Below, one piece after another: positions 18,346 to 27,700 of a stretch of 64,000 nucleotides of DNA (its first letter is position 1; every line of letters starts with the position of its first letter). Source of the stretch: Hymenobacter canadensis (GTDB lineage: Bacteria > Bacteroidota > Bacteroidia > Cytophagales > Hymenobacteraceae); assembly GCF_027359925.1 (NCBI RefSeq), contig NZ_CP114767.1:372001-436000 (forward strand). Direction: 5' to 3'. The notes under the pieces are model-generated. The model was not told the origin of the DNA and searched no databases. It worked only from the letters and a program-made list of their open reading frames with translations. A program made the translations under genes and the position numbers.

Positions 18346-19296
18346 TTACTTTTTCGCCACGTAATGCTGCTGTAGGAACGCGTCGGTTTGCTGGAAAAAC
18401 CACTGCGTGTCGTCGTACATCAGGAAGTGGCGGCCGGCCTCCGACATTTCGATGCGGTGCTGGGGCAGGCGGGCGTACTGCTGCTCAAATATGGCACGGG
18501 TGCTTTCCTTGGTGGAGCCGTAGGCCTTATAGGCGGCCCAGGCGCCCAGCACCAGCACCGGCTGCTGCACCCGGGCAATATCCTGGCGTAGGTCGGTCGT
18601 GAAGAGGTCATACATGGCCTGGGCCACGGTGGCCGGGTCGGAGGCCGCGCTCCAGCGGGCGGTTTGCGTGATGCGGGCGGTGTCCTGCATCATGGTGGCG
18701 CTCATCTGGCGGGCGGCGGCCATCGTCATCTGGCCGGCGGTCATTTGCTTGCGCATGCCTTCGGCCATGGGCCGGGCGCCTTCCACAGTCTGGACGGGGT
18801 TCTGCACGGCCGCCAGAAACGGCAGCGAATCCACAATCACCAGCGGGCCTACGGCCTCGGGCTGGGTGGCGCTCAGCCACAGGCCCATAAAGCCGCCCAG
18901 GCTGTGGCCTACTACCACAGGCTTACTCAGTTTCTGGGTTTTGATGTAGGCCAGCAGCTGGTCGCGCACGTTCTGCAGCAGCTTGTCGGTGGAGGCCGGG
19001 GCCGCGTTGCCGCCGAAGCCGGCCAAACTGATGATGTGGCACTGATACTGGCGCTGGTAGCGGGCCACGGTTTCGTCCCAGACGGCGCCGGGGCAGGTGA
19101 GGCCCGGAATCAGCAGCATGGGGCGGCCCTTGCCCACCACCCGCACCGTGAAGCTGGGGTGAGTGGCGGGGTTGTCGGTGGCGGCGCTGGCGGCAGCGGC
19201 TACTGCCGGCGTTGCGGCAACGGCCGTTTCTGCGGTGGTGGAAGCGGCCAGCAGCAGGGCGAGGCAGATAGGGCGGAGGCAGGCGGTCAGGTTCAT
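18346..19296 (-). CDS. Exported alpha/beta hydrolase
   Basis: A 316-residue protein with a signal peptide (about 1-27) and an alpha/beta-hydrolase fold. The oxyanion segment is LLIPGLTCPG, the nucleophile elbow GHSLGG (Ser) near residue 131, and the likely catalytic His is in the RHFLMYDD segment near 290. It is probably a periplasmic or lipid-facing esterase. It is first in a minus-strand run followed by the DUF7010-like protein, kinase and regulator. An exact -7 promoter box lies 41 bases upstream. Confidence 0.86.
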   Translation of the reverse strand: MNLTACLRPICLALLLAASTTAETAVAATPAVAAAASAATDNPATHPSFTVRVVGKGRPMLLIPGLTCPGAVWDETVARYQRQYQCHIISLAGFGGNAAPASTDKLLQNVRDQLLAYIKTQKLSKPVVVGHSLGGFMGLWLSATQPEAVGPLVIVDSLPFLAAVQNPVQTVEGARPMAEGMRKQMTAGQMTMAAARQMSATMMQDTARITQTARWSAASDPATVAQAMYDLFTTDLRQDIARVQQPVLVLGAWAAYKAYGSTKESTRAIFEQQYARLPQHRIEMSEAGRHFLMYDDTQWFFQQTDAFLQQHYVAKK

Positions 19297-19336
19297 AGCG
19301 AAGCAGGAAAGAAGGGTTGGAGGTTGATTTCTGCTT

Positions 19337-19344
19337 CAAACCTA
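19337..19344 (-). promoter_or_regulatory. Predicted -7 element upstream of the hydrolase operon
   Basis: Minus-strand TAGGTTTG, an exact TAnnTTTG match, 41 bases before the ATG. The expected -33 site has TTT rather than TTG. Confidence 0.45.
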
Positions 19345-19472
19345 GCCGCGCTTTCTGCCTTCTGAAACCACTTTTCAGCGAACGGTAAATCCGGCGCCTG
19401 AGCTGCAGATTTTCCCGCCGAACGGATTCGCGAATCCAACCCGGCCGGCGCCGGCAGCCCTGGCCTGCGCGC

Positions 19473-19507
19473 AAAAAAAGAAGACCTGCTGACGGCAGGT
19501 CTTCTTC
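19473..19507 (-). terminator. Terminator after the coiled-coil gene
   Basis: AAGAAGACCTGC / GCAGGTCTTCTT stem with a five-base loop. The long A run at its left end gives a T run on the minus strand. Confidence 0.85.
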
Positions 19508-19548
19508 AGGCTTTGGTAGGCAGGAACTGCGTATTCCGAGCTCTGTGC

Positions 19549-19863
19549 TCAGATGATGTTGCGCAAATCCTGCCGCAGGTTCTCAATTCCCTGCCATATT
19601 TCATCCCAGGCGCTCCGGTCGGAGTGAACGTTGGTTTCGGGCGTGGCGGGGGCGGTGCCGAGGCGCTCCTGCAGCTTCTGGCGCTTGGCTTCGAGGCTGG
19701 CAATGTGCTCGTGGTAGGTGTGGGGCGCGCCGGCCGTGGTAGCGTGGGCGCGGTTGCGCAGGGTCTGGATTTTGCTTTCCAGCTCCGTCAGGGCCAGCCG
19801 GAGCGAGGCATCGGACAGGTTTTGCGGGGGGCGCACGTGTTCGGGGGAGGGCAGCGTCGACAT
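19549..19863 (-). CDS. Small coiled-coil protein (sll1863-like pattern)
   Basis: A 104-residue protein rich in charged residues with a heptad-like region at 18-70 (ALTELESKIQTLRNR, LEAKRQKLQERL), then SAWDEIWQGIENLRQDL. The coiled-coil-plus-tryptophan tail resembles the sll1863 stress-response family. This is a pattern resemblance, not a firm assignment. The ATG at 19863 (MSTLPSPEHV) is used; the open extension upstream has no family-like content. Confidence 0.65.
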   Translation of the reverse strand: MSTLPSPEHVRPPQNLSDASLRLALTELESKIQTLRNRAHATTAGAPHTYHEHIASLEAKRQKLQERLGTAPATPETNVHSDRSAWDEIWQGIENLRQDLRNII

Positions 19864-19999
19864 GGCAGTAGCGGTGAAGTGAGCAGGAGGGTACCCCTTA
19901 AGATACAGCTTTCGGCCCTGAAAGGATACAGCCAATGTTACCAACATAAGCGCAACGCAAGCATAATATTGGCGTTACCGAGGCGCCTGGGCCGAGCCC

Positions 20000-20007
20000 T
20001 AGCTTTG
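20000..20007 (+). promoter_or_regulatory. Predicted -7 element of the TonB-type gene
   Basis: TAGCTTTG, an exact TAnnTTTG match, 23 bases before the ATG at 20031. The nearest TTG (19969) is too far for a standard spacer. Confidence 0.4.
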
Positions 20008-20030
20008 CGCACGTCTCACTATATGCTCAG

Positions 20031-20522
20031 ATGCTTATGCTTCGTCTCGCTACGCTTGTACTTCTGCTCCTGATGCCCCGCCTGCTGGCCGCCCAAACAG
20101 CTAACAGCACTGCCCTAACCGATTCCGACTCCAGCCTCGCCGGCCCGGCCACCTCCGCGGCCGCGCCAGCCAGCCCCGTAGTGCCAGTAGCGCCAGTAGC
20201 GCCCGTGCTCTACCATGCCGCCGACGAAATGCCAGCGTTTCCCGGCGGCGCGTCGGCGTTTCAGCAGTTTCTGCGCCAGAAGCTCCGCTACCCCGACGAA
20301 GCCCTGCGGCGCAATCTGTCGGGCAAGGTGCACATCAGCTTTGTGGTGGATGAGCAGGGCCACATCATCGACCCCAAAGTGGTGCGGGGCCTGGGCGGTG
20401 GCCTCGACGAGGAAGCCCTGCGCCTGGTGCGCATCATGCCCTGGTGGACGCCCGGCCGCGTAGCCGGCCAGCCCGTGCGCGTGGCCTACACCCTGCCCAT
20501 CGTGTTCCGGGCGCTGGAGTAG
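20031..20522 (+). CDS. Energy transducer TonB-type protein (secreted form)
   Basis: A 163-residue protein. A signal peptide (about 1-21) precedes an Ala/Pro/Val-rich linker (about 22-62), including the repeat VAPVAPV, then a TonB C-terminal domain (about 66-160; PAFPGGASAFQQFLRQKL, then YPDEALRRNLSGKVHISFVV). Unlike classical TonB there is no long periplasm-spanning proline region and the N-terminus looks cleavable, so it may be a periplasmic TonB-domain protein that does not itself couple to ExbBD. Confidence 0.85.
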   Translation: MLMLRLATLVLLLLMPRLLAAQTANSTALTDSDSSLAGPATSAAAPASPVVPVAPVAPVLYHAADEMPAFPGGASAFQQFLRQKLRYPDEALRRNLSGKVHISFVVDEQGHIIDPKVVRGLGGGLDEEALRLVRIMPWWTPGRVAGQPVRVAYTLPIVFRALE

Positions 20523-20590
20523 AGGGGCAGTAAAAGAACGTCATGACGTTCGTGCGTTTTCAGACTCCAGCTAGTCTAACGACACAGTCC

Positions 20591-21154
20591 TCAATTCCCA
20601 ATTGACGCCGGTATTCCCAGCTCCCGTGCTAGGGGCGCGGCGGCGGAAGCATAGAGCAGCGCCAGCACCTCGTTGAGGGCCGGCTCCAGCTCGGTGAGGT
20701 AGTCGGGGTGGAGCTTAGAGGTTTGGCGCAGCACCTCATGGGTGCGGCGGGCCAGGTGCTGTAGCAGCGGCTGGGTGGGGCCATGCAGGCGCGCCACGGC
20801 CTCGTGCTGGTGGCGCAGGACGTTGCCCAATAGCCGCAGCGTCAGCTCAATTTCCCCAAAGGCATCTCCCGTGATTTTGGCGTGATACGCCAAGCGAGCC
20901 TGCAGCTGCCGCACAATGTGGAGCAGGTCGTTGGGGGTTTGGTGGTAGCCGCGCACGGGGTCGTCGAGTTGGGTGCGCAGGCGCTGGCGACGGGTTTCCA
21001 GGGCGTCGGTGTCGTCGTCGAGCTCCAGTAGGCGGTAGGTCAGCTGCTCTACCAGCACGGCATCCTGGGCCACAAGGCGCGTCAGGAGCTGGTCTTTCTC
21101 TTTCTGGGGCAGGGCCAACAGGGCTTTGCGGAGGTCGGGCGTGAGGGCAGGCAT
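20591..21154 (-). CDS. Helical hypothetical protein
   Basis: A 187-residue Leu-, Gln- and Arg-rich protein starting MPALTPDLRKALLALPQKEK. It is predicted to be all-helical, without a signal peptide or membrane span. The ATG at 21154 is preferred because a longer frame would run into the hairpin repeat at 21169. The function is unrecognised. Confidence 0.65.
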   Translation of the reverse strand: MPALTPDLRKALLALPQKEKDQLLTRLVAQDAVLVEQLTYRLLELDDDTDALETRRQRLRTQLDDPVRGYHQTPNDLLHIVRQLQARLAYHAKITGDAFGEIELTLRLLGNVLRHQHEAVARLHGPTQPLLQHLARRTHEVLRQTSKLHPDYLTELEPALNEVLALLYASAAAPLARELGIPASIGN

Positions 21155-21168
21155 AGGCGTAAAAATAG

Positions 21169-21217
21169 CTGTCATCCGGAGCATTCCGCTTGATGCGCGG
21201 AATGCTCCGGATGACAG
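21169..21217. repeat. Hairpin repeat (TGTCATCCGGAGCATTCCGC)
   Basis: A near-perfect palindrome: CTGTCATCCGGAGCATTCCG, a nine-base centre, and the complement ending ATGACAG. It shares the CTGTCATCC...GGATGACAG ends with the element at 16465 but not its middle. It lies between two same-strand genes. Confidence 0.85.
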
Positions 21218-21245
21218 GGAAACGGCTAGCTAACGCAGAGAAAGC

Positions 21246-22466
21246 TTAACCGCGTTTTTTGTTCTTGTTGGCGGGGTTGCCCGCGTAGGCAATGCGGTAA
21301 ATCACGCCGTTGTCGTCGTCGGATACCAGCAGCGCCCCGTCAGCGGCCTGTACGATGGCGCAGGGACGGCCGAACTCCGACTTATCGTTTTCCACCAGCC
21401 AGCCCGTGGCGAAATCCTCGAACTGCTGGGGCTGGCCCTGCTCGTTGAAGCGCACCCGCACGATTTTGTAGCCCGAGGGCTGGGCGCGGTTCCAGGAGCC
21501 ATGCATGGTCACGAAAGCACTGTTCTTATAGTCGGCGGGCAACTGCGTGCTGCGGTTGAATACCAGCCCCAGCGGCGCCGAGTGGGCTTTGTAAAGCAGC
21601 AGCGGGCGCACGGCCTTGGCATCAAACTGCTCATACGACTCGCCGCTTTTGGGCTTGTTGGCGGGGTAGGGCTTGCCGTCGGCAATGATGGACGGCCAGC
21701 CGTAGTTGGCGCCCTGCTTGAGCTGGTTGAACTCTTCCTGCTGGGTTTCGTCGCCGAGCCAGTCGATGCCGTGGTCCATGCCGAACAAGGCTTTCGTAGT
21801 CGGGTGCCAGTCGAAGCCGATGGTGTTGCGCAGGCCCGTAGCGAAGATGCGGCGGCCCGAGCCGTCGGTGTTCACCTGCAGCAGGGTGGCGCTTTCGGGG
21901 TTGTCTTCGTCGCAGGCGTTGCAGGTGCTGCCCACCGAGAGGTAGAGCTGGCCGTCGGGCCCGAACTGCAGGGTGCGGTTGGCGTGCTGGCCGGCGTCGG
22001 GCAGGTCGGAGTAGAGGGTTTTTAGCTCGCCCAGCGTGCCGTCGGGCTTCACGTCGGCCACGTACAGCTCGCGCACGGCGGCCATGTAGAGCTTGCCATC
22101 CTTGAGGGCGAGGCCGTGCAGATGCGGCTTCTGGGCCACCTGCTGCGTCAGCTCCACTTTGCCGTCTTTGTTGGCGTCGCGCAGCAGTGTCACGGTGCCT
22201 TTCACGCGGTTGCTTACATACAGGTCGCCGTTCGGGGCCTGGGCCAGCATGCGCGGCGCGTCGAGGCCCTCGGCGTACTTACTGATGGTGAAGCCGGCTG
22301 GCACTTTCAGGCTGGCCACCCGCTCGGGCGTGGCGGGCAGCTTCTTGGGCAGATAGATGTTGCCCTGCATCTGAAACGGCGTGGCCTCGGGTGGCACGTT
22401 TTGGGCAGTAGCGGAGCTGAGGCCGGCAAACAGGGCCGTAGCAAGTAGGAGTGGGGCTTTGGTCAT
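21246..22466 (-). CDS. PQQ-dependent sugar dehydrogenase family protein (glucose/sorbosone dehydrogenase fold)
   Basis: A 406-residue exported protein with a signal peptide 1-22 (ATA-Q). The beta-propeller family motifs are visible: GFTISKYAEGLDAPRML, HANRTLQFGPDGQLYL, GLRNTIGFDWHP and EFGRPCAIV near the C-terminus. The family oxidises aldoses or sorbosone in the periplasm using PQQ. Whether this member binds PQQ cannot be read here, and no PQQ synthesis gene is present in the window. CNACDED (about 180) is an extra Cys pair. Confidence 0.88.
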   Translation of the reverse strand: MTKAPLLLATALFAGLSSATAQNVPPEATPFQMQGNIYLPKKLPATPERVASLKVPAGFTISKYAEGLDAPRMLAQAPNGDLYVSNRVKGTVTLLRDANKDGKVELTQQVAQKPHLHGLALKDGKLYMAAVRELYVADVKPDGTLGELKTLYSDLPDAGQHANRTLQFGPDGQLYLSVGSTCNACDEDNPESATLLQVNTDGSGRRIFATGLRNTIGFDWHPTTKALFGMDHGIDWLGDETQQEEFNQLKQGANYGWPSIIADGKPYPANKPKSGESYEQFDAKAVRPLLLYKAHSAPLGLVFNRSTQLPADYKNSAFVTMHGSWNRAQPSGYKIVRVRFNEQGQPQQFEDFATGWLVENDKSEFGRPCAIVQAADGALLVSDDDNGVIYRIAYAGNPANKNKKRG

Positions 22467-22534
22467 GAAAAGTCGAAAAGGAAGGATAATCCTTATTCAA
22501 CTCCCATTCCCGGGCCGGGGTTCCAGCCCGGCTG

Positions 22535-23254
22535 TCATCCGGCCCGCCACCGCTGCCCCAGCCGCACGGCGGACAGCAGCGCCATCAGCAGCAACAGCAG
22601 CGTGGAGTTGCGCCAGTCGGGCTGGAGAAATTCTGCCAACGGAACGGTAAGCACAGGCTCCGGTAGCTGCGTGAGGATGAGGTCACTATCGCCCCCAAAT
22701 CGACTGGGATTAGGCTTCGTTGTAAACGCGTAAAGGGTCGTAGGTAGCTGCTGTGTATCAAGCCACCACTGAATAATGTGGTTTTCGTTGAGCAGATTTA
22801 TCGAGTAGATCAGACTGCTGTATGAAGCATAAGCACTGAATTGAATTCGTAATCCTTTGTCGTAAACAGGGCTTAATCCGACGAATTTTGCGGCTTTAAA
22901 CGCCTGCTGATAACTGAAGTAATCAGCAAAAATATTTCCGGTGAACAGCACAGTCTGCCAAGAGCGAAATTTTTCTATTCTTCCCGATGACCAGCAGTGC
23001 GGCGAATTATAAGGATTGATTTGGGACGAAGTACCATCATAATTGCTGAGTGTCATGCCGTACATATGGGAGTTTAAACAGGCGTTAAGCGGCGGCATTG
23101 TAAGCTGCATAATTACCTGCGGCCGTTCCATACCCCGCATCTGCGGCAGCGCCACGCAGCCGAGCCACAGCAGCCACGCCAGCGCCAGTAGTCCCGGCGG
23201 AAACAGCAGCGGCCGGCGGTGGCGGCGGGGCAGGTGAAGTTGGGTGGAAATCAT
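22535..23254 (-). CDS. LPRRHRRPLLFP-family membrane protein, member A
   Basis: A 239-residue protein of unknown function. It opens with a basic motif (LHLPRRHRRPLLFPPG), a hydrophobic helix (about 20-38), a ~165-residue polar domain and a C-terminal helix (DWRNSTLLLLLMALLSAVRLG). The topology suggests a periplasmic domain between two membrane anchors. It is a close paralogue of the next gene upstream (23265-23975), similar at both ends and divergent in the middle. I recall similar openings in other Hymenobacter hypotheticals. Confidence 0.68.
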   Translation of the reverse strand: MISTQLHLPRRHRRPLLFPPGLLALAWLLWLGCVALPQMRGMERPQVIMQLTMPPLNACLNSHMYGMTLSNYDGTSSQINPYNSPHCWSSGRIEKFRSWQTVLFTGNIFADYFSYQQAFKAAKFVGLSPVYDKGLRIQFSAYASYSSLIYSINLLNENHIIQWWLDTQQLPTTLYAFTTKPNPSRFGGDSDLILTQLPEPVLTVPLAEFLQPDWRNSTLLLLLMALLSAVRLGQRWRAG

Positions 23255-23264
23255 AAGATGAGAG

Positions 23265-23975
23265 CTAGCGGATAAGAAACTGCCGCCCCAGCCGCACGGC
23301 AGACAACAGCGCCATCAAGAGAAGTAGAAGTAAAGAGTTGCGCCAGTCGGGAGTTATAAATTCCATGAAATCGACAGGCATAGGTGGCTGGCGCAAAGTG
23401 ACTACGTCGTCACCATAACCGCACCCCATCATTGGAATCTTTGATTTGGTCGTATTAGCTGCAATTGGTAAGTCGGTGAAGGCGTATAGAGTAGTCGGTA
23501 AACGGTAGATGTCGAGCCAGTAGCGCTTTATATCTCGTCTTTGCAGTTGGTCAAGTGCGAAGATCAAGCTTTTGTAAGCCGCTGACTGTTCAAAAACAAG
23601 CTTCATTCCCATCCGGTACGTGGTATCTTGTCCCAAATAATTGGCCGCTACTCGGGTTTGCTGATAGCTGAAATAGTCCTGCCACAGATTGCCAGTGAAA
23701 CGGATGTTTTGCCAAGGGCGAAAGGCGGCTAATTCAAGGGAAGAAAAATATGGTGGCCATAGTGGACGTGGGGGACTGAAGGAGTCGAATGCGCCAGGAA
23801 GCTTGGGCCCGAGCATTGTAAGCTGAGTAACATAACCTTGAGGCTTGTTTATGCCCCGCATCTGCGGCAGCGCCACACAGCCCAGCCACAGCAGCCATAC
23901 CAGGGCCAGTAGGCCCGGCGGGAACAGCAGCGGCCGGCGGTGGCGGCGCGGCAAGTGGAGATTAAGGGGTAGCAT
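23265..23975 (-). CDS. LPRRHRRPLLFP-family membrane protein, member B
   Basis: A 236-residue paralogue of the protein at 22535-23254, 10 bases away on the same strand. The N-terminal module (LHLPRRHRRPLLFPPGLLAL) and the C-terminal helix are nearly the same. The middle keeps only scattered blocks (FTGNLWQDYFSYQQ, LPTTLYAFT). Likely arose by tandem duplication with a fast-evolving central domain. Function unknown. Confidence 0.68.
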   Translation of the reverse strand: MLPLNLHLPRRHRRPLLFPPGLLALVWLLWLGCVALPQMRGINKPQGYVTQLTMLGPKLPGAFDSFSPPRPLWPPYFSSLELAAFRPWQNIRFTGNLWQDYFSYQQTRVAANYLGQDTTYRMGMKLVFEQSAAYKSLIFALDQLQRRDIKRYWLDIYRLPTTLYAFTDLPIAANTTKSKIPMMGCGYGDDVVTLRQPPMPVDFMEFITPDWRNSLLLLLLMALLSAVRLGRQFLIR

Positions 23976-23997
23976 AACAGTAAGTAGAATGGGCGAA

Positions 23998-24645
23998 TTA
24001 CTTCTTCAAGCGTATGCCCACTGTGAAACTTGCCCGTAGCCACAGAAAAGCTGATTTTTGGCTGAACGGATAGTTGGCGTTCCGGGTCGTTTCCCAGCGG
24101 TAGGCGGGCCCGGCGAAAGCATCCAATGTAAGCCGCGAGAATAGTTGCTGGTAGCCAAGCAGCACGCCGGCCTCCTGCTCCGTGCGCTTGCCTCGTACGG
24201 CACCAGAAGGTGGCACGTCGCCCAAACCCAGCTTCAACCGACCCACGCCCACAAAAGGGCCCGCGAAAAAACCGGTCTGGGGCTGGGCAGGGGTGAAGTA
24301 GTACCGATAGTCGAGATACACCTTAGGACCGTTGTCCGGCTCTTGGTCTTGTGCCCGGAAGTGGCGGTAGCTGCCCGTCAGCTGCAGGGCTGAGTGCGGC
24401 GTCAGGCCCAGTTCCATTCCCAAACTGGCCGACAACGGAATCCGGTCTTCTATTGAAAGCAAGGGGTTGGCGCTGGCTTTCACAGTTATGGTCTGAGCCG
24501 AAACTGGCTGTGTAAACGCAAGCAACAGCACAGCCATCAGGGCGGCACTGGTAGCAAGTTGAAGCCGTAAACTAAGCGGGAACAGTAACGGCCGATGGTG
24601 GCGGCGCGGTAGGTAAAGTTGGGTGGTTGGCATAGCGGGAAGCAT
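23998..24645 (-). CDS. Outer-membrane beta-barrel-like protein with LPRRHHRPLLFP opening
   Basis: A 215-residue protein. The first ~20 residues (LYLPRRHHRPLLFPLSL) match the opening of the two downstream genes. Then comes a signal-peptide-like segment ending QPVSAQ (about 51) and a beta-strand-rich mature part (GLTPHSALQLTGSYRHFR, YLDYRYYFTP, GFFAGPFVGVGRLKLGLGD) ending in alternating hydrophobics, as in small porin-like barrels. The mature domain is unrelated to its neighbours. The start could also be the second Met (MPTTQ, 24633). Confidence 0.68.
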   Translation of the reverse strand: MLPAMPTTQLYLPRRHHRPLLFPLSLRLQLATSAALMAVLLLAFTQPVSAQTITVKASANPLLSIEDRIPLSASLGMELGLTPHSALQLTGSYRHFRAQDQEPDNGPKVYLDYRYYFTPAQPQTGFFAGPFVGVGRLKLGLGDVPPSGAVRGKRTEQEAGVLLGYQQLFSRLTLDAFAGPAYRWETTRNANYPFSQKSAFLWLRASFTVGIRLKK

Positions 24646-24688
24646 AACGATGCGGAATATACACGGAAGCCGTCACCCACAAACCAAA

Positions 24689-24725
24689 ACGCCCGGCTTC
24701 TCCCACGATAGGAAAAGCCGGGCGT
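24689..24725 (-). terminator. Terminator after the 1319-residue gene
   Basis: ACGCCCGGCTT / AAGCCGGGCGT stem with a 15-base loop, 20 bases beyond the stop of the large T9SS gene. Confidence 0.65.
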
Positions 24726-24744
24726 CCGGATGGCGCGAGGGAGG

Positions 24745-27700
24745 TTATTCTTTCACCAGACGCTTGGCATACTGCTTGCCGTCGGTGCCGCGCACCAGCA
24801 CGATGTAGGTGCCTTTGGCGGCGTTATGCAGCTCCAGCGGCTTGATGTCGCCGCCAGTCATCGTCAGGGTCAGTACTGCGCGGCCTACGTTATCCAGCAC
24901 CCGTACCTCGTAGGTGCCGGCGGGCAGCAAGCTCAGGTCGAGCTGCGTGGCCTGGGTAGGCGTGGCAGGGTTCGGGTACAGCGAGATACCTGCGGGCTCT
25001 GCTTTGCCCTCGAAGCGCACGGTTTGTACCGGCGAGTAGGCTTCGGTGCCGTCGCGGTCAACCTGGCGCAGGCGGTAATACAGCAGCTTGGTACCCTGCT
25101 TGCCGGCTCCGGCATCAGTGTAGGAGTAGGAAGAAGCGCTGGCCGTGGTGCCCTGGCCATTCACGCGGGCAACCTGCTCAAACACCCGGCTATCGGTGCT
25201 GCGCTGCACCTCGAAGTGGCTGTTGTTCAGCTCGGAAGCCGTGCGCCAGTTCAGCTGCACGTCCACGGCGCGCACCACCTTCGCCTGGAAGCTCACCAGC
25301 GTTACGGGCAGCGGGCGGTTGTCGATTGGCATGGAGTAGGTAGCGGTGTTATTGCTACCTGCGCCGCTGTCGTCGGTGGCGGTATAGGTGAAGGCCGCCG
25401 TGCCCACGAAGCCGGCAACCGGATCGAAGAACAACTGGCCAGCCTGCGACGCCAGAATTACCTGGCCCGGAATGACGGGCGTACTGTTCAGGTACAGAAT
25501 GCCGGCCGCGGCGGAGGGCAGCGTCTGGACAATAAACGATTCCAGTGGCGGACCCGCCGTCACGGTGGCGCTCAGGGCCGGAATGCTGATGGAAGGCGCT
25601 GTGTTGCTGATGCCTGGCGTGGTCACGTCGTTGGCCACGAGGCCCACGGCGCAAGTGCCCAGGTACAGGTCGTCGAGGCCGAAGTCGTTGCCGCCAGTGG
25701 CCTTGTTCACGTCGCGAATCTCGAATACGGCCGTCGTGCTGCTACCCGAAAACCACAGGTCGGAGATGCGCGTGTAGCCGGTCGTACCATCCAGCGTGGT
25801 GACCGTGGAGGTAGATTTGCCGTTGATAACGAAGCCCAGCTGCGCCGGACTCTGCGGGTTGACACTGTTGGCGAAGGCCGAGAAGCTGTAGTAGGTGTTG
25901 GGCCGCACCGTCACGGTTTGCTGATACACGATGGACAGGTTCTGCGAGCCATTCACAACCATAAAGTTGTCGCCGGTACCGGTACGGCCATTGCCCGCGA
26001 AGCTCGGGTGCAGCAGCGCCGCATCGGGGCCCACCGAATACAGGGCTTCCGGAACCAGCTCGTTGTTGACGCTGGGGTTGTCGGCTACATAGCCGTAGCC
26101 CGACGTGAAGCCGGTGTTGCCGTTCGTGAAGCTGGGATTGGCCAGCAGGTTGGTACCCGTGCCGATGGTGCACACTTGGCCGGCGTCGTACACGTTCAGG
26201 CGCACCGTCGAGACGTTGGACAGATCAGGCGTGGTACCCGGCACCCGCACCTGATACGTAAACGTGTCAGGGCCGAGGTAGCCGCTGACGGGCGTGTAGC
26301 TGTAGCTACCGTCGGGGTTCAGCACCAGCGTGCCGTGCGCCACATTGCTCACCAGCTGCACCTCAAAGCTGCTGTTGGCCAAGTTGGCGGGGTTGGCGTC
26401 GTTGAGGATGATGTTGCCGGACTTGGTGGTGTTACCGGGCACTTCGTTGGTGTCGTCGTTGGTCACGAAGATGTTGCCGGCCACTACGGTCACGTTCAGC
26501 GTGGCCTGGTCAGCCGCAGCGTTAGCGCCCTGGCTGGTGCTCGTACTCACGGTGCTCAGGAGGGAGTTGGCGCCCTGGGTGGTAGGAGCATTAAAGCTGA
26601 ACGTATACGTGTTCGTGATGGTGCTGTTGAGTACCGGCACGGTCTGGAAGCTGATGGTGTTGGTGGCGGTGCTGTAGGCAGCTCCTGCCGGCAGTGCCGC
26701 CTGCTGCGCGCCCGTCATGCTGGCGCCGGTGGGCAGGCGCACGGTCTGCGTAACCTGCGTGGCAGCCTGCGGGCCGTTGTTGGTGAATGTCACGGTGTAC
26801 GTCCCCGACGACAAGCCTGCGCCCAGCGTGCCGGGGCCGCTCAGTGCCGTCGTCACGTCGGCCACTGGCCCTACTACTGAAATGGTATAGGTGGCGGACT
26901 GGTTGGAGGCAATACCCGCGTTGTTCACTGCAAAAAACGTGAACGTGGCGTTGCCGGCGAAAGCCGGCTCCGGGTCGAAGAGCAGGTTGGCAGCTTCAGC
27001 GGCTGTCAGCAGCTGGCCCGCCGACACAGGCGTGGTGCCCACGTACAGAATGCCGCTGGCTGGTGTCGGGAGCGTGCTCACAACATAACCCGTGACGGAC
27101 CCACCAGCGTTCGGGTCGGTGCCGGCCAGCGCCTGAATGGCGGTGGAGGCGTTGGTGCTCGGCATGGCCGGCGAGTTGGTAACGGCAGTAGCCACGGGTG
27201 GCAAAGCACTTGGCCCGGCGCACAGGGCGCTGTTGGGTACTATCTGGCGGCTGATACCGGCCCCGGCCGCGCTGCTGTATTCCAGCGTGAGCGTGTTGCC
27301 ACCGGTCTGCTCCCCGAAGTACACCAGCACGTTGTGCAGCCCGGCTGAGAGGGTCACGGTGGCCTGCACTGTCACAGGGCCGTGCGCACCACCATTGTTG
27401 ATGGTCACGTTGCCAATAGTCGGGGCAAACACGCCCCCGTCCACCCAGAAGTACGAGGCGTCGTCGGAAGTCAGGTAGAACGTGTACGCGCCGGCCGTCG
27501 GGATGAAGATGCTGCCTCGGTGGCGGCTGGAAAACTGGTTGGGGTCGGTGCCGGTGCCCGAGGCGGGCGGAATGATGTTGCCCCAGCCATCGACTGCCGT
27601 GGTGGTGCTGTTAGTGTAGCTAAGCTGCGGGTCGATGCGGGTGAGGCCGGGCGTAGTGCTGCCGAAAAAGGCCAGGTTGTCGGCAAAGTAGCCGGCGTAG

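Noticed and set aside
24730..26880. A 716-codon open frame on the plus strand opposite the large T9SS gene
   Set aside because: It is rich in Gly, Val, Ala and Arg with no motif, and lies opposite a protein with clear domains. High GC content leaves long open frames by chance.
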